Of a stretch of 64,000 nucleotides of DNA, positions 44,778 to 57,354 are shown piece by piece (within the stretch, counting starts at the first letter, position 1; every line of letters starts with the position of its first letter). Origin of the DNA: Theocolax elegans. Lineage: Eukaryota; Arthropoda; Insecta; Hymenoptera; Cerocephalidae. The DNA lies in assembly GCA_026168455.1 (NCBI GenBank), contig CM047426.1, forward strand, positions 64,246,488-64,310,487. The letters are read 5' to 3'. The notes under the pieces were generated by a model. That model worked only from the letters and a program-made list of their open reading frames with translations. It searched no databases and had not been told where the DNA came from. The translations under genes and the position numbers were made by a program.

Positions 44778-47320
44778 AAAAATGAGTAACTAAATACTTA
44801 AGAGTGTAGTGGCTCGCTCATATAAGTGATATATAGTAGATTTTAGTAAAAGCGAAGTTATGTCAAATAAGTGTGAGGATTTGTTATTTGCAGTTATTAA
44901 TGAATATTAAAGTAAAATTCGATAAAGAAAGTTACAACTTCGACTTAAAACTAAAACAAAACTTAATATTTGCTTAAAATAACTTATGTTTAAACTTATA
45001 TATAAATACAGTTACGTATACAGTTATTAAATTCCCTTTCTAAACCTTCCTGTCTCGAAATTTGACTCGTTTAATTCACAAAAGCGAGATGTTGAATATG
45101 CGGGATTTTTATGGCTAATGCGTGCAAAGGCCAGAGATCCTAATAAAAGTTCGCGCCTTCGAACAGCTGATAGCCACCCCAGTTCGAGTCTGTAAGGAGT
45201 AACATGGTGCCGAAGCTGTAAGCAACCATGAATAAATCTAACGCATACATTGAGAAGTCTGCATTTTAAGGTTACGAGTAGCGTCAAGATTATGAAAAAC
45301 TGCACACGCGTAGTCAAAGTGCCGAAAAACCAATATTTCAAGAAGAGTTTTCCTCAAATTCCGTGAAAATCGGTTTCTGTTGAAGCGAAGAGAATGAAGA
45401 ATGCCATGGACCTTGCGCGAGATGCTGCGGATGTGTTTATCCTATTCCAGGTTAGGTGTGAGCCAAACTTCAAGACTCAAAACTTCAAAGCAATAGGATA
45501 AAGGCGAACCTTCGACATTGATTTTTGGTAGTTCCGAATAGTCAAAGCTTCTTGTGTATTGTTGACTGCCACTCAACATGACCTTGGTTTTAGCTGCATT
45601 TAGTTGCAGACCATTCGCAGAGACCCAGCTAGTAATACCATATGAAATTTCATGAAATGCCACATGAAAATACAGCTGAGTATCATCGGCAAATATCATA
45701 TGTTTATAGGATTTTAGAACTTGGGGTAAATCATTAATAAAAATAGAAAAACGCAAAGGACCCAGGACACCACGTTGTGGAACACCTGAGCAGGTGCTAA
45801 CCTAATCAGAGGTTTTACCTTTACCATCCGATACCACCCGAACTCGCTAGTAGAAGTAGTTAAAAAATCATTTAATAGTGGAATTTGGGCTGTTAATTAA
45901 CCTTATTTTTCGCTATAATCTGCGGTGGAGAATAGTGGCGAAAGCTTTAGAAAAATAAAGTAAAATTAACAAAGTAATTTGACGTTTATCAATAGCCTCA
46001 CGAACATCATCAGTGACGCCAATTAAAGCAGTCTGCATACTGTGGCCTCTTCTAAAACCAGCTTGCTGGTCAATTAAAAGTCTGTTAACATCAAGTTATT
46101 CAAAGAGTAGTTGAGCTATGGGCCTCGTAATTGGCAGAAGGAGAGCACGTTTCCATTGAGCAGGATATAGAGCAGAATCAAGCGAGTTATTAAAAAGGTT
46201 TGTAAGGTGACGAATAATCGAGACAGAAGCTGGCTTAAGCATATTGAGTGAAAGACCATCAATACCAATAGATTTCGATGAGGCATTATTTAAGATAAAC
46301 AAAACCTCAGTTTCTGTGACAGGCTCAAAGTTGAAGATGCATTTAAGTTCATCATTTAATGGTATATTCAGTACTAAGGGAAGATCATCCTCGATCAGGT
46401 CTGTAGATGCTTGCGAATCAGAAGCATAATGTCGGCTGAGAGCTTCTAACCTATAGTAGTTAACTGGAAAGGGTTTCATATAATTCGAGTTCTTCAGTTT
46501 CTGCAATTCGCGCCATTTCTCTTTAATGGTAAATGCATTATCGATTTTATTTCTAAGATAGAGGTTTTCAGCTGTATCCAGTTTATTTGAGACTTTAGTA
46601 CGTAAGTTGCGGTATTTCAGTAAATCAAGAGGTCTCTGATGACCTCATTAGAATTTTAAGGTCGCGTGAGACCCACGGTTTTTGCTTACTTTTCAGAATC
46701 AAACAACGCATTGGAGCGTGAAGACCAAAAGCATCAAGTAGTGCCGATTCAATTTTTTGCAATAAACTATCAGGTGAATTTGAATTCTCAATAGAGTATA
46801 AGGGACGAGTCTCGAGATCACTAAACCTGAGGTTAATTTCATAGTGTAAATCTATTTTATTAACTGTTTTTAGGTTACGAAAAAGAATATTATTATTGGC
46901 AGCACTAGTAGAGGTCGGTAGTAAGTAATCTAATTCACTACAATCGTGACCATCAGCAAATGGTGACAGAGATTTACGATAGTCAAGTAGAGCTCTCGAA
47001 CATCTTGAACGAACAAGTCAAGCCAAGTGTGGGCAATTCGTAACATCGAGTGATGTGTTGAATGTGAATTAAAATGATTTGACTCACTATTGTTAACACT
47101 CATGTTGATATTAAGGTCGCCCGTAATGATGACGTGGGAAAAAGAGGGCAATAGGCTTTCAAGGGTATGAAAAAAGTGAGAAGGAAAGGCTGGATGTGAC
47201 GTCTATAAATAACACAAAACAGAATTTTAGCCAAACCTACTTTTATTTCAATAATTAAGAATTCCGGTGTGTTATCAAAATGCGCATTACTAAGATAAAC
47301 AACAGAGTATAATGGCAATT

Positions 47321-47354
<34 letters not shown>

Positions 47355-50173
47355 ATTGATAACTAAGATTTATTTTGCCCAAGTCAAACAACCGAAGGGC
47401 ACTAAGTAAATCGTTAAGACTATTAACATACATCATATAAAAACAGAAAAAATTATATAAATCAATTTTAACAAATATAAAGATTATAAAATAAAAACAA
47501 ACGTACAAAATAAACGCTACTATAAATAATACTCATATAAACATTTTCATCTCTTAACGCTAATACTACAATAATTAAAAGCTGAACTCAAGTTCACAAT
47601 AATATTAATCCATATAATATTAATTCATCCAGTCGTTATGCATCCATCAGTAGCTACTATTATTATTATTAATATTGGCAAATATAGAGTAAGGTGATCA
47701 GTTCGATATTATCATATATGTAATTACCAAATATTTACAAATCAATATAGTACAATAAATAGATCAAATCAGGAATAAAAGGTCAATCATGCTACGATGC
47801 GATGTTAATAAAATACATAAACAAGTATAAAAAATAAAAAATATATAATAAAGGAGGACTATCATTGCACATTTGCTTCCTCAATTAAGCACTTAAACCA
47901 ATCTTTCTTAAAAATAACCAAACTATTACTATCCCTAACTGAGGCAGGCATTTTCTCCCATAATATCATACTCTGAATAGAAAAAGACATTCTATATGAA
48001 TCTCTCGTAGCAACAGGGATGTTGAATATAGATGCTGTGCGTTTAGACCTACGGTGCTCGTCATTATTAAACTTAAGTAAATAAAATAAATATTGTGGCT
48101 GTTGCAAAGTAATAAGTTTATAAACGGATATTTCCAAAAAATATTTACGCCGATCAGCCAATGAAAGCCAACCTAAACGCTCAAAAAATGGACGAAGGTT
48201 TGCATCACGTTTGAGATGGAAAATAAACCTAATTGCAGAATTATAAACTCGTTGGAGTTTAATAGATAAATAATTAGGAAGATCGTAGAAAACTAAACAT
48301 GCGTAATCAAAATGAGGCATAACCAACGCCTTCACCAATTGTGCTCTGATTTTTTGTGGCAAATGATGTCCCTTATAGCGTAACCGATATAGAACACCAT
48401 GAACCCTGGAACATATTTTACTAATTTGCGAGTTCCAAGCCAGGTCGTTTGCAAGAACATGTGACGTATACAACTACATATAATTATATTATTTCATAAA
48501 TACATAATTTTATATAAGAGGATATAGGGCATCAAAATAGATTTCTTAGAAAGATCAATGAACTATATATAAATGTAAATATCCACAAGAATATTGTCAG
48601 CTGAAATTGACTAACATGTAAATTCTTAGAATTATAGCGTGTCACGATTTAAAGCGCAAATTTAGAAATATAAAAATGCAATTGCAGTATACTAAAAATA
48701 AATATTTTATAATTAAATGAATAATTAATTGTAAATAGAATATTATTACACAATAAAATTAATACAAATATTCAATTTAAAATGTATAAAAAAGAATTTA
48801 ATTTTTAATTTTACGGCAAAACAGAAATTAATTACAAAAATTATATGTTTATGCAAAATCAGTATGCGAAGATATTTGTACATTTAAAAATAATAAAAAT
48901 TATAATATATTTAATTTTGTAATTGTGTAAAAGACAAAGTGAAATTTATAAGTAGAATAAAAAACGATTGTAAGTTTAAAAAATGAATTTAAGATTATTT
49001 TTAAATGTAGAAATAATTGAGGTTATAGAATTAATAAAAAAAATTATAAAATAAAAGTAATTACAAAAATGCATAGGATATGAAAATAAATATGCAATTA
49101 TTTCTTGTAAATAATTAGAATTTTAGATAATATTACATGTATATAGAAACAAGAAAGAAAATATGATTTAAAATAAAAAATCAAAATACGAAATTAATGT
49201 AAAATATGACGAAAAATGGTTAAAAAGGACTTGTACTAATGAGGTAAAAATAGTATATAAAGGACGGAAATTTATATACAACATTCATTGATAGATAAGC
49301 CTTCGTAGCATTTACATTAGATTTCATAGTTTTATTAGTACAAGTCCTTTTATTATAAGGATTTGTAATGAAATTAAATAAATAAATATTGTAAATATAT
49401 ATATAAAATTTATAGTTATTCATTTAAGTATTATTAAATCACACACTACCATTTCTATGGCCCAATGCGTGGTGATAGAAATGTGTATAATACATACAAA
49501 ATATATATATTTAATATACTCAAATACATATTCCAGTTATAATAGCCAATGTGTGCTAATATAATGTGTCTCAATTTACACATAAAACCCGGATTAATAA
49601 GTCTGCAACAAGATATAGATGCAAAGATGGTTTCGTACCTAACTTACATCTAATCTAATAACAAGCAGCAAAATCTATAGTAACGGTAAAACCCAAAGAA
49701 AGGTTGGCACGTCACAAACAACCCCTAAATTTTTGACAGTTTTTTTAAATGCTATGGGAAGATCGTCAACCATTATCGGGTTAATGGTAGTAAAATCAAC
49801 TAAACGATTTAATTGAGTTGACGCAAATAATATCGCCTCAGACTTATCTTTGTTTAGCTTCAATCCATTGTCATGGACCCAAGCATCAATAGAACGAGCA
49901 TCCTGATTTACCTTAAAAATAGCCTGGTTAACATCTAATGGCTTACATTGAATATATATTTTCAAATCGTCTGCAAATAGCATATAATTACAATACTTAA
50001 TTACTCTAGTGATCGAATTAATATAAATCAAAAATAGGATTGGACCAAGATTCGAGCCTTGTGGAACACCTGAAGACATTTTCATAAATTTCGAGGGTGT
50101 GCCATTTGCGTCAAGTACCGCCTGTTCACGACAACTATGATACGAGTGCATAAATTTTAAGGCTTCAAGTGAG

Positions 50174-50211
<38 letters not shown>

Positions 50212-50590
50212 TGAGTGAATACAATTTATTACACATTTTGGGGTATAAATCCCGTATGCATATAAGTAATACAGTGGAAAATTTACATTTTTCTTAAAAA
50301 ATAATCAACCAAAAGTAAAATACATATAAAAACATAATATAAGATTAAAATTATAAATACAAAATATAAATAAAGTATATAAAAACTGCGCAATGTAACA
50401 ATAAGATAGAACAGATGCATATTTACAAAAAGTTTGTGATCAAAAGTTAAACAATAAAATTAACAAATTTATAATTCGCAGGCGCAAGAACATAAGATAA
50501 AACGGTTTTACAAAGTAATAATTTAATAGAAGTACGCACAAAAATAAATATATATATATATATATGGGTGGTTCTCTGTGACATCGAAGA
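44778..50590. repeat. Tandem 5.81-kb composite unit, copy 3
   Basis: D1 pieces are at 45027-47318, D2 at 47862-50151, and the LTR-like insertion at 48460-49716. It carries private substitutions, for example near 46952 and 48083, and at about 50481 it has the same base (GCAGGCGC) as the inverted copy at 51973, whereas copies 1 and 2 have GCAGCCGC. It continues on the right into the complete palindromic element. Confidence 0.93.
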
Positions 50591-51893
50591 TGAAAAAAAT
50601 AAATATTGCTATAGCTGTGGGAATATGTTTTAGGTGTATCCAGTAGTTCTCCTGAATTTTTTCAGATTTTTTCGGGGTCATTATTTTAAGTTATAGAGTC
50701 AAAGTTGACATTTTAGTTTTTTTTTGCATTATATGCCCATTTTCATGAATTTGTAGCTCCCACGGGAATCCATTTTTCACTAAAAACATAAATATGACTT
50801 TTTTTGTAAAATTTTCTGAACTTTTCATTAAAAATACTTTTAAAGACATAAATGTATGCTGTCACACTCTTGTAAGCCATTTAAACCTTAAATAGTGAAA
50901 ATCAGCAATTCTGCTCCAGATTCTGGTAACCTAATACTATCTAAAAGATGTCTTTTTATAGTCAAAAACTGCCTATAAACTTCCAGAGTGGGTCTAAATC
51001 ATTAAGATCACTTATAGTCAAAATATCTGGGAAAAGTGACCGAAATATTAATAGAAATGTATATTTGTTGCCGTATAACGATGAATCTATTAGCATGATC
51101 ATTGCAAAAAAATTCATGTACTTACCTTGGAGTGGTAGAAAAGTATCTCCACTTGTTTCAGTATCCATCTAATCCCCCGTAAGCAACTAAGAATAGAAAT
51201 ATTATTATACAATTATAAAAAATTAATTTTTAAACATTTATAATACTGGATTTTTAGTTTTACTGTTTTCAACCCTTACAAGAATTATAATACTAATCTT
51301 AAGGATTACTATAAATATATACACATTATTATTACAATAACTGAATATACGTATTTAATACAAAAAATATATAAACAAATCAGATCTGAGATTATAATAA
51401 GTAATGCAATTACGTGTCAGTGACAAGTTTGTGAAATTCAAACAATGTATTGCTGAATAACAATAATAATAATGTTGATACTTTTATAGTAATCCTTCAG
51501 ATTAGTACCATAATTCTTAATGTGATTGTAAAAATGAATATTGGAAATTGCTGATTTTCACTATTTACGGTTTAAATGGCTTACAAGAGTGTGACAGCAT
51601 ACATTTATGTCTTTAAAAGTATTTTTAATGAAAAGTTCAGAAAATTTTACAAAAAAAGTCATATTTATGTTTTTAGTGAAAAATGAATTCCCGTGGGAGC
51701 TACAAATTCATGAAAATGGGCATATAATGCAAAAAAAAACTAAAATGTCAACTTTGACTCTATAACTTAAAATAATGACCCCGAAAAAATCTGAAAAAAT
51801 TCAGGAGAACTACTGGATACACCTAAAACATATTCCCACAGCTATAGCAATATTTATTTTTTTCATCTTCGATGTCACAGAGAACCACCCATA
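50567..51893. mobile_element. 1.3-kb palindromic element, GGGTGGTTCTCTGTGAC family
   Basis: Termini GGGTGGTTCTCTGTGACATC and the reverse complement are flanked by (TA)n on both sides, consistent with TA-target insertion. Arms of about 370 bases surround a 600-base unique centre (50940-51540). The small opposite-strand frames at 50948-51172 do not resemble known proteins. It marks the centre of a still larger inverted duplication. Confidence 0.85.
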
Positions 51894-53464
51894 TATATAT
51901 ATATATATTTATTTTTGTGCGTACTTCTATTAAATTATTACTTTGTAAAACCGTTTTATCTTATGTTCTTGCGCCTGCGAATTATAAATTTGTTAATTTT
52001 ATTGTTTAACTTTTGATCACAAACTTTTTGTAAATATGCATCTGTTCTATCTTATTGTTACATTGCGCAGTTTTTATATACTTTATTTATATTTTGTATT
52101 TATAATTTTAATCTTATATTATGGTTTTATATGTATTTTACTTTTGGTTGATTATTTTTTAAGAAAAATGTAAATTTTCCACTGTATTACTTATATGCAT
52201 ACGGGATTTATACCCCAAAATGTGTAATAAATTTTATTCACTCATTCATTCTCTCTCTCTCTCTCTCTCAATTTCTCACTTGAAGCCTTAAAATTTATGC
52301 ACTCGTATCATAGTTGTCGTGAACAGGCGGTACTTGACGCAAATGGCACACCCTCGAAATTTATGAAAATGTCTTCAGGTGTTCCACAAGGCTCGAATCT
52401 TGGTCCAATCCTATTTTTGATTTATATTAATTCGATCACTAGAGTAATTAAGTATTGTAATTATATGCTATTTGCAGACGATTTGAAAATATATATTCAA
52501 TGTAAGCCATTAGATGTTAACCAGGCTATTTTTAAGGTAAATCAGGATGCTCGTTCTATTGATGCTTGGGTCCATGACAATGGATTGAAGCTAAACAAAG
52601 ATAAGTCTGAGGCGATATTATTTGCGTCAACTCAATTAAATCGTTTAGTTGATTTTACTACCATTAACCCGATAATGGTTGACGATCTTCCAATAGCATT
52701 TAAAAAAACTGTCAAAAATTTAGGGGTTGTTCTTGCAAACGACCTGGCTTGGAACTCGCAAATTAGTAAAATATGTTCCAGGGTTCATGGTGTTCTATAT
52801 CGGTTACGCTATAAGGGACATCATTTGCCACAAAAAATCAGAGCACAATTGGTGAAGGCGTTGGTTATGCCTCATTTTGATTACGCATGTTTAGTTTTCT
52901 ACGATCTTCCTAATTATTTATCTATTAAACTCCAACGAGTTTATAATTCTGCAATTAGGTTTATTTTCCATCTCAAACGTGATGCAAACCTTCGTCCATT
53001 TTTTGAGCGTTTAGGTTGGCTTTCATTGGCTGATCGGCGTAAATATTTTTTGGAAATATCCGTTTATAAACTTATTACTTTGCAACAGCCACAATATTTA
53101 TTTGATTTACTTAAGTTTAATAATGACGAGCACCGTAGGTCTAAACGCACAGCATCTATATTCAACATCCCTGTTGCTACGAGAGATTCATATAGAATGT
53201 CTTTTTCTATTCAGAGTATGATATTATGGGAGAAAATGCCTGCCTCAGTTAGGGATAGTAATAGTTTGGTTATTTTTAAGAAAGATTGGTTTAAGTGCTT
53301 AATTGAGGAAGCAAATGTGCAATGATAGTCCTCCTTTATTATATATTTTTTATTTTTTATACTTGTTTATGTATTTTATTAACATCGCATCGTAGCATGA
53401 TTGACCTTTTATTCCTGATTTGATCTATTTATTGTACTATATTGATTTGTAAATATTTGGTAAT
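51894..53464. repeat. Inverted copy of the unit's right part, without the LTR insertion
   Basis: It is the reverse complement of about 47710-50566 minus the 1257-base insertion, with scattered substitutions. The order is D3 3' untranslated region, (CT)n, D2. Similarity ends at about 53464. Confidence 0.9.
52297..53325 (+). CDS. D2 non-LTR reverse transcriptase, uninterrupted C-terminal 342 residues
   Basis: This is the intact form of the frame that is split in the three tandem copies. It begins within the RT palm (the Met is not a true start), has SSGVPQGSNLGPILFLIYIN, the active site YMLFADDLKIY (FADD at 52471-52482), the thumb with KNLGVVLANDLAWNSQ, then a C-terminal domain with RLGWLSLADRRKYFLEISVY and a natural end at VQ. 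No RNase H follows, so D2 belongs to a clade without it (Jockey/CR1-like), unlike elements A and B. The 5' RT blocks and endonuclease are missing. Confidence 0.85.
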   Translation: MHSYHSCREQAVLDANGTPSKFMKMSSGVPQGSNLGPILFLIYINSITRVIKYCNYMLFADDLKIYIQCKPLDVNQAIFKVNQDARSIDAWVHDNGLKLNKDKSEAILFASTQLNRLVDFTTINPIMVDDLPIAFKKTVKNLGVVLANDLAWNSQISKICSRVHGVLYRLRYKGHHLPQKIRAQLVKALVMPHFDYACLVFYDLPNYLSIKLQRVYNSAIRFIFHLKRDANLRPFFERLGWLSLADRRKYFLEISVYKLITLQQPQYLFDLLKFNNDEHRRSKRTASIFNIPVATRDSYRMSFSIQSMILWEKMPASVRDSNSLVIFKKDWFKCLIEEANVQ

Positions 53465-53475
53465 ATTTATATATC

Positions 53476-53805
53476 TGTTAACCAGGCTATTTTTAAGGTA
53501 AATCAGGATGCTCGTTCTATTGATGCTTGGGTCCATGACAATGGATTGAAGCTAAACAAAGATAAGTCTGAGGCGATATTATTTGCGTCAACTCAATTAA
53601 ATCGTTTAGTTGATTTTACTACCATTAACCCGATAATGGTTGACGATCTTCCCATAGCATTTAAAAAAACTGTCAAAAATTTAGGGGTTGTTCTTGCAAA
53701 CGACCTGGCTTGGAACTCGCAAATTAGTAAAATATGTTCCAGGGTTCATGGTGTTCTATATCGGTTACGCTATAAGGGACATCATTTGCCACAAAAAATC
53801 AGAAG
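53476..53805 (+). pseudogene. Partial direct duplicate of the D2 RT
   Basis: About 330 bases repeat 52516-52843 on the same strand (VNQAIFK... to ...HHLPQKIR), also without the LTR insertion. It shares a C at about 53652 with the tandem copies where 52691 has an A. It ends abruptly at 53805. Confidence 0.8.
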
Positions 53806-53924
53806 AACAATCATATCTACTTGAACTCAACTTTCTTCTGGTTTTTGGTTCGATTGTTTATCTTTATTTGTTTTTGAGTTATAAGCGACCGAATTGGAAG
53901 TAATTTTTACTGCTATTATTATTG

Positions 53925-54058
53925 GATGTCGAATAACTTCCGTAAAAGTGGCCACTGGCAAGAGATAACTTGGCTTCTTCATATTTTTATATTATAAAAG
54001 ACATACCAAAGTTAGGATGAGATCCGTTTCCCGGAGGTCATGTACTTCCCTTGTAAGC
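53925..54058. mobile_element. Half copy of the CTTACAAGG palindromic MITE
   Basis: TTCTTCATATTTTTATAT, GTTAGGATGAGATCCG and the terminal CCCTTGTAAG match one arm of the element at 58262-58935, with divergence. It interrupts the endonuclease frame that follows. Confidence 0.65.
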
Positions 54059-55106
54059 CAAGTTTCTGCAGAAAACGCCAGCATTGTGATTGGTCAGTAA
54101 TATCAGATAATGAGCGTTCATAATATGAATTTCGAGCAACCTTCAACAACCGCTTGAGATCACGACGTAAAATCTCATAATTAGCAAGCAACATAGGATC
54201 TTTGCGATGCTTAGCTGTTTTATATAGACGATCACGTTCCTTACACCTATCATTAAGGTCTTTCGTTAACCATGGCGCAAACTTATCTAAATTATTTATA
54301 TAAACAGTACGTAGAGAATCTAAATATTTATCAACAGTCCATTCGGTAACAGATGAAGTATTAATAACCTCCAAATCTTTAGCAATTGAATTCCCAAATA
54401 CAACAGATGAAAAGTTTTTAAAATCACGATAAGTATAAACATTATAGTCACTAATGGCAGAAGATAGATTATAATCAATAATGATGAAATCGTGACCATT
54501 TATAAATGGACTTTGTGACTGTTTAGACTTAACAACCTTATCAGGCGAATACGTAATAATTATATCAAGCCCGGTGTCCGAATTGTCTCTATGATGGGTT
54601 GCATTAAAAGGAACAATGTAACATGAATATTCTTTACTTAGATCACGCAAATGAGTGCTATAATAATCATTACCAAGCAAATTAGAATTCAGATCTCCAA
54701 CAATTATAATATTACTATACATATGGGCACGATCCTGAAGAGAATTAAAAAACTTTGTTAACTCATGACCCTTTAGTCTACGGTAAACAGAAGCGAAGAG
54801 AATCTTTGTACTATTAATCAATAATTTTAACATCAAACACTCAGTCTCATTGAGATTCGAAATTTGCGGATCTTCTAAAATCTTGAAAGAAATACCATTT
54901 CGTACGTAACAGGCAATACTACCACTTTGCATATAATCGCGCCTACCAGTATTTGACAATAAACCTCGGTCGTTTCGGACTAATGAGTAATTAGCAACAT
55001 TATAAATTGAATCTGGCCGAGTTGGAATCAACCATCTCTCCGATATAGATAAAATGTCAATATTGTCAGATACAAGGAGAGACTCACTTTCGGAATGATG
55101 GTCCAT
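54059..55106 (-). pseudogene. Non-LTR retrotransposon C: APE-type endonuclease and linker
   Basis: The minus-strand frame begins near MDHHSESESLLVSDNIDIL and carries ISERWLIPTRP, IACYVRNGISFKIL, VYRRLKGHELTKFF, the core IIIVGDLNSNLLG, TGLDIIITYSP, and NGHDFIIIDYNL in place of the usual SDH block. It then runs into the linker (APWLTKDLNDRCKERDRLYK... SYYERSL). The RT is missing: the frame runs into a MITE arm at 54058. The GDLN and GHD motifs are close to but not identical with the strict consensus (GDFN, SDH). Confidence 0.8.
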
Positions 55107-55193
55107 AACAGAATTGGCATTTATTTAACTAACACGAATAAATGAAGGACAGATTTTTAGCGGCTGAACGCATACATTATTACTAATAGATAG

Positions 55194-55400
55194 TCAACAC
55201 AAAGCTTCCAAATCAGCTTCAGTAACTATCTGAATACGCGGAGAATTATCGTTTTTACGAACAAAGATTTTGCTGTCACGCGTCCAAATATACTTATACT
55301 TTAAGGGTTCGAGTTTATTTTTTACGAGCAGACGCAATTCATGAATAGGCTGGGGCAGCATTTCGAACAAATTAACCTTCTTATCAGCAAAGTTTCCCAC
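55194..55400 (-). pseudogene. Element C ORF1 C-terminal (FP25K-like) domain
   Basis: The 68-residue fragment has KNKLEPLKYKYIWTRDSK and IFVRKNDNSPRIQIVTEADL. This matches the baculovirus-FP-like domain at the C-terminus of ORF1 in many arthropod non-LTR elements. It lies just upstream of the endonuclease on the same strand, the normal order. The coiled-coil N-terminus is missing. Nothing is recognised from 55401 to 56104. Confidence 0.72.
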
Positions 55401-56104
55401 GTTATTAACAAGGTTGCCATATTTAATTACGCCAAATTCACGTTTTGTTAATCGATACTTGAAATAATTTGTTATTGCAATAATCGATACTTGAAATTAC
55501 CAAGAAGAAGTTAAAATTAAATTATGTATCGACATATAAAACTATTCAAATTTTAGTACTAATGTTGCCATTTAGTGGGCAATTTAGAAACAACGCAGTC
55601 AGTAATTATTAGCGAACACGAGTTTGGCTAACCTAAACTAATTTTAAATACTAACGCAATATATATACAGTATATTAGATAAAAATGAATAAAAATTAGA
55701 AAAAAATGCATTAAACTAAAGCCACAATAATAACACTCACACAACCGAAAATAATAGAAACAATTTTATAGCACTAAGACGGTCACATAACTTTAGATAG
55801 TACATCTAATAATTCACTTTAACAGTCATGAACTTGGACACAACATGCAGATTTGATGTATTTGACTCTAGTTGATGACGTATAAGAAGAGCAGGATTGA
55901 CCGTCGTAGCCGTCACTGTTCGAAAAGTTGGTCAGTAAAGATGAAGATAATCCCACTAAGATGAATACAAGTCGCCAGCAAAAATTTAAAACAATTCGGT
56001 ATCAAGGACTCGGGCATTAATTACGCTGTAAACAAGTATGAACTCCCAACCAAGCGTTAAAAATCAGTAAACAACGTATTATGTAGGAGCTAAACAGAAG
56101 AGCG

Positions 56105-56425
56105 TCTGTCTACTTATGGACGGAGAGAGAGAGAGCGAATTTTTTAAGTAGGGACTGTGCAGGAAAATGTCGCATTACATGAGATCACAAGACGCAGCGA
56201 TCTATCAATTACCGTGAAAAAATGATTGCATGTGTCACACATGTAAAATATATTGGATATATTTAGTGTACCTGAGATGTTTATGGAGTGCACTCTATAA
56301 ACATCTTAGATATACTAAATGTTTCCAATATCTACATGAAAGCTACATGTACCTGAATATATGTAGTGTTCATGTTTTTTACATTTGTTACACATGCGAT
56401 CATTTTTTCACATGTCGAGACAGAT
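56105..56425. mobile_element. ACATGTA-rich palindromic MITE with shared flank
   Basis: The flank at 56110-56215 is inverted relative to 30970-31060. The element proper (about 56213-56418) has the termini CGTGAAAAAATGATTGCATG and CATGCGATCATTTTTTCAC, with a central GGAGTGCACTC palindrome. It is a shorter internal-deletion version of the copy at 57472. Confidence 0.75.
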
Positions 56426-56445
56426 TATTTATTCAAAGAATTATA

Positions 56446-56665
56446 TTTAAGACCTGCGATGGCTTGGTCGGTGGGGCATCGGGCTCGTAATCTGGAGGTC
56501 CCAGGTTCGATTCCCAGCCCCCGCTGATTGATACAAGCACCACTGGGAAATGTATTTTCATCAAGTGCTTTCTTCACCAAGACATCGTATGACCTCCGTC
56601 GCTGTTTAGCACCGTATTGGGAGCATAAAAAGAGCGACGTTAAAATATATATATATATATATATA
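56446..56665 (+). mobile_element. tRNA-derived SINE
   Basis: The head (GATGGCTTGGTCGGTGGGGC) has an A-box-like TGGC...GG, an anticodon-loop-like CTCGTAA (anticodon CGT), and a perfect B box GGTTCGATTCC near 56505. About 120 bases of tRNA-unrelated body follow, ending AAAGAGCGACGTTAAAA and a (TA)n tail to about 56665. RNA polymerase III would use the internal A/B boxes. A real tRNA gene is excluded because the acceptor stem does not pair and the 3' side continues into a SINE body. From 56666 to 57176 nothing else is recognised. Confidence 0.72.
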
Positions 56666-57176
56666 AAAAATTATACTTAAAATTTTTGGTTCCGAAAGTA
56701 AAAGTATTGTCCTTATTAATTAACGAAAGAGAAGAAACACCTTCAGAAAACTAGAACATAGTTATTACTAGTAATTTGTTAAAGATGAGGCATGAATAAA
56801 TAATGAACAAAAACAATTATAAATTAATAATAAGTTTTTAATGAGCAATATCAGACTTTAAGTAAACAACATCTAAATATCCTATTACTTATAGTCCAGT
56901 CAAATTAAACTTTTTTTTCGTGAAAAAATAATATTGTCCATAAGAAAATACGCTGATATAGTGTGAAAATTTTTTAGTTTTACGTATATTATTATTGAAG
57001 ATTGTTCTAGCCGTATACAAAATAGTTATGATTTAATTACACGAAAAGTTAAGATTACCATATTCAATGAAAATGAAAATACGATACTAATAATAGAAAT
57101 ATTGTATAGTTATACAGTAGAAATTGTATAACTACAATGTTTTCGTGTACTGTACGCTAATTTAATTTGTGCACAG

Positions 57177-57354
57177 TTTTCCTGGGTACTGTCGACTTCG
57201 TATGCACACAAAAGGCGGCTCGCCGGTGGCTTTTGTCGAATATCAAGACGTACGCTATGCGGCCCAAGCAATGGCCACACTTCAAGGAACCCTTCTAGTC
57301 TCCTCCGACCGAGGAGCCATAAGAATCGAATACGCAAAGTCAAAAATGGCGGAG
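57177..57354 (+). CDS. Internal exon: second half of the RRM (with RNP1)
   Basis: After the acceptor TTTGTGCACAG the exon supplies the last base of a Ser codon begun at 5481-5482. It continues FPGYCRLRMHTKGGSPVAF, the RNP1 motif SPVAFVEY (57220-57243), then helix 2 (DVRYAAQAMATLQG) and the last strand (RGAIRIEYAKSKMAE). Joined to 5274-5482 this makes one complete RRM with RNP2 and RNP1 at normal spacing. The 3' end is uncertain: GAG|GTGGGA at 57355 is one donor, GAA|GTAGGT at 57382 is a stronger one in the same phase, and the frame could also run to a stop at 57412. The Met codons inside are not starts. Confidence 0.82.

Noticed and set aside
33157..50590. Triplication as a pure assembly error
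   Set aside because: Not fully excluded, but copies 1-3 differ in repeat length and by private substitutions, and copy 3 shares a base with the inverted arm against copies 1 and 2, which argues for real copies. Long reads would settle it.
50948..51172. Opposite-strand 68-74 residue frames in the centre of the 1.3-kb palindrome
   Set aside because: Short, mutually antisense, and without any transposase motif.
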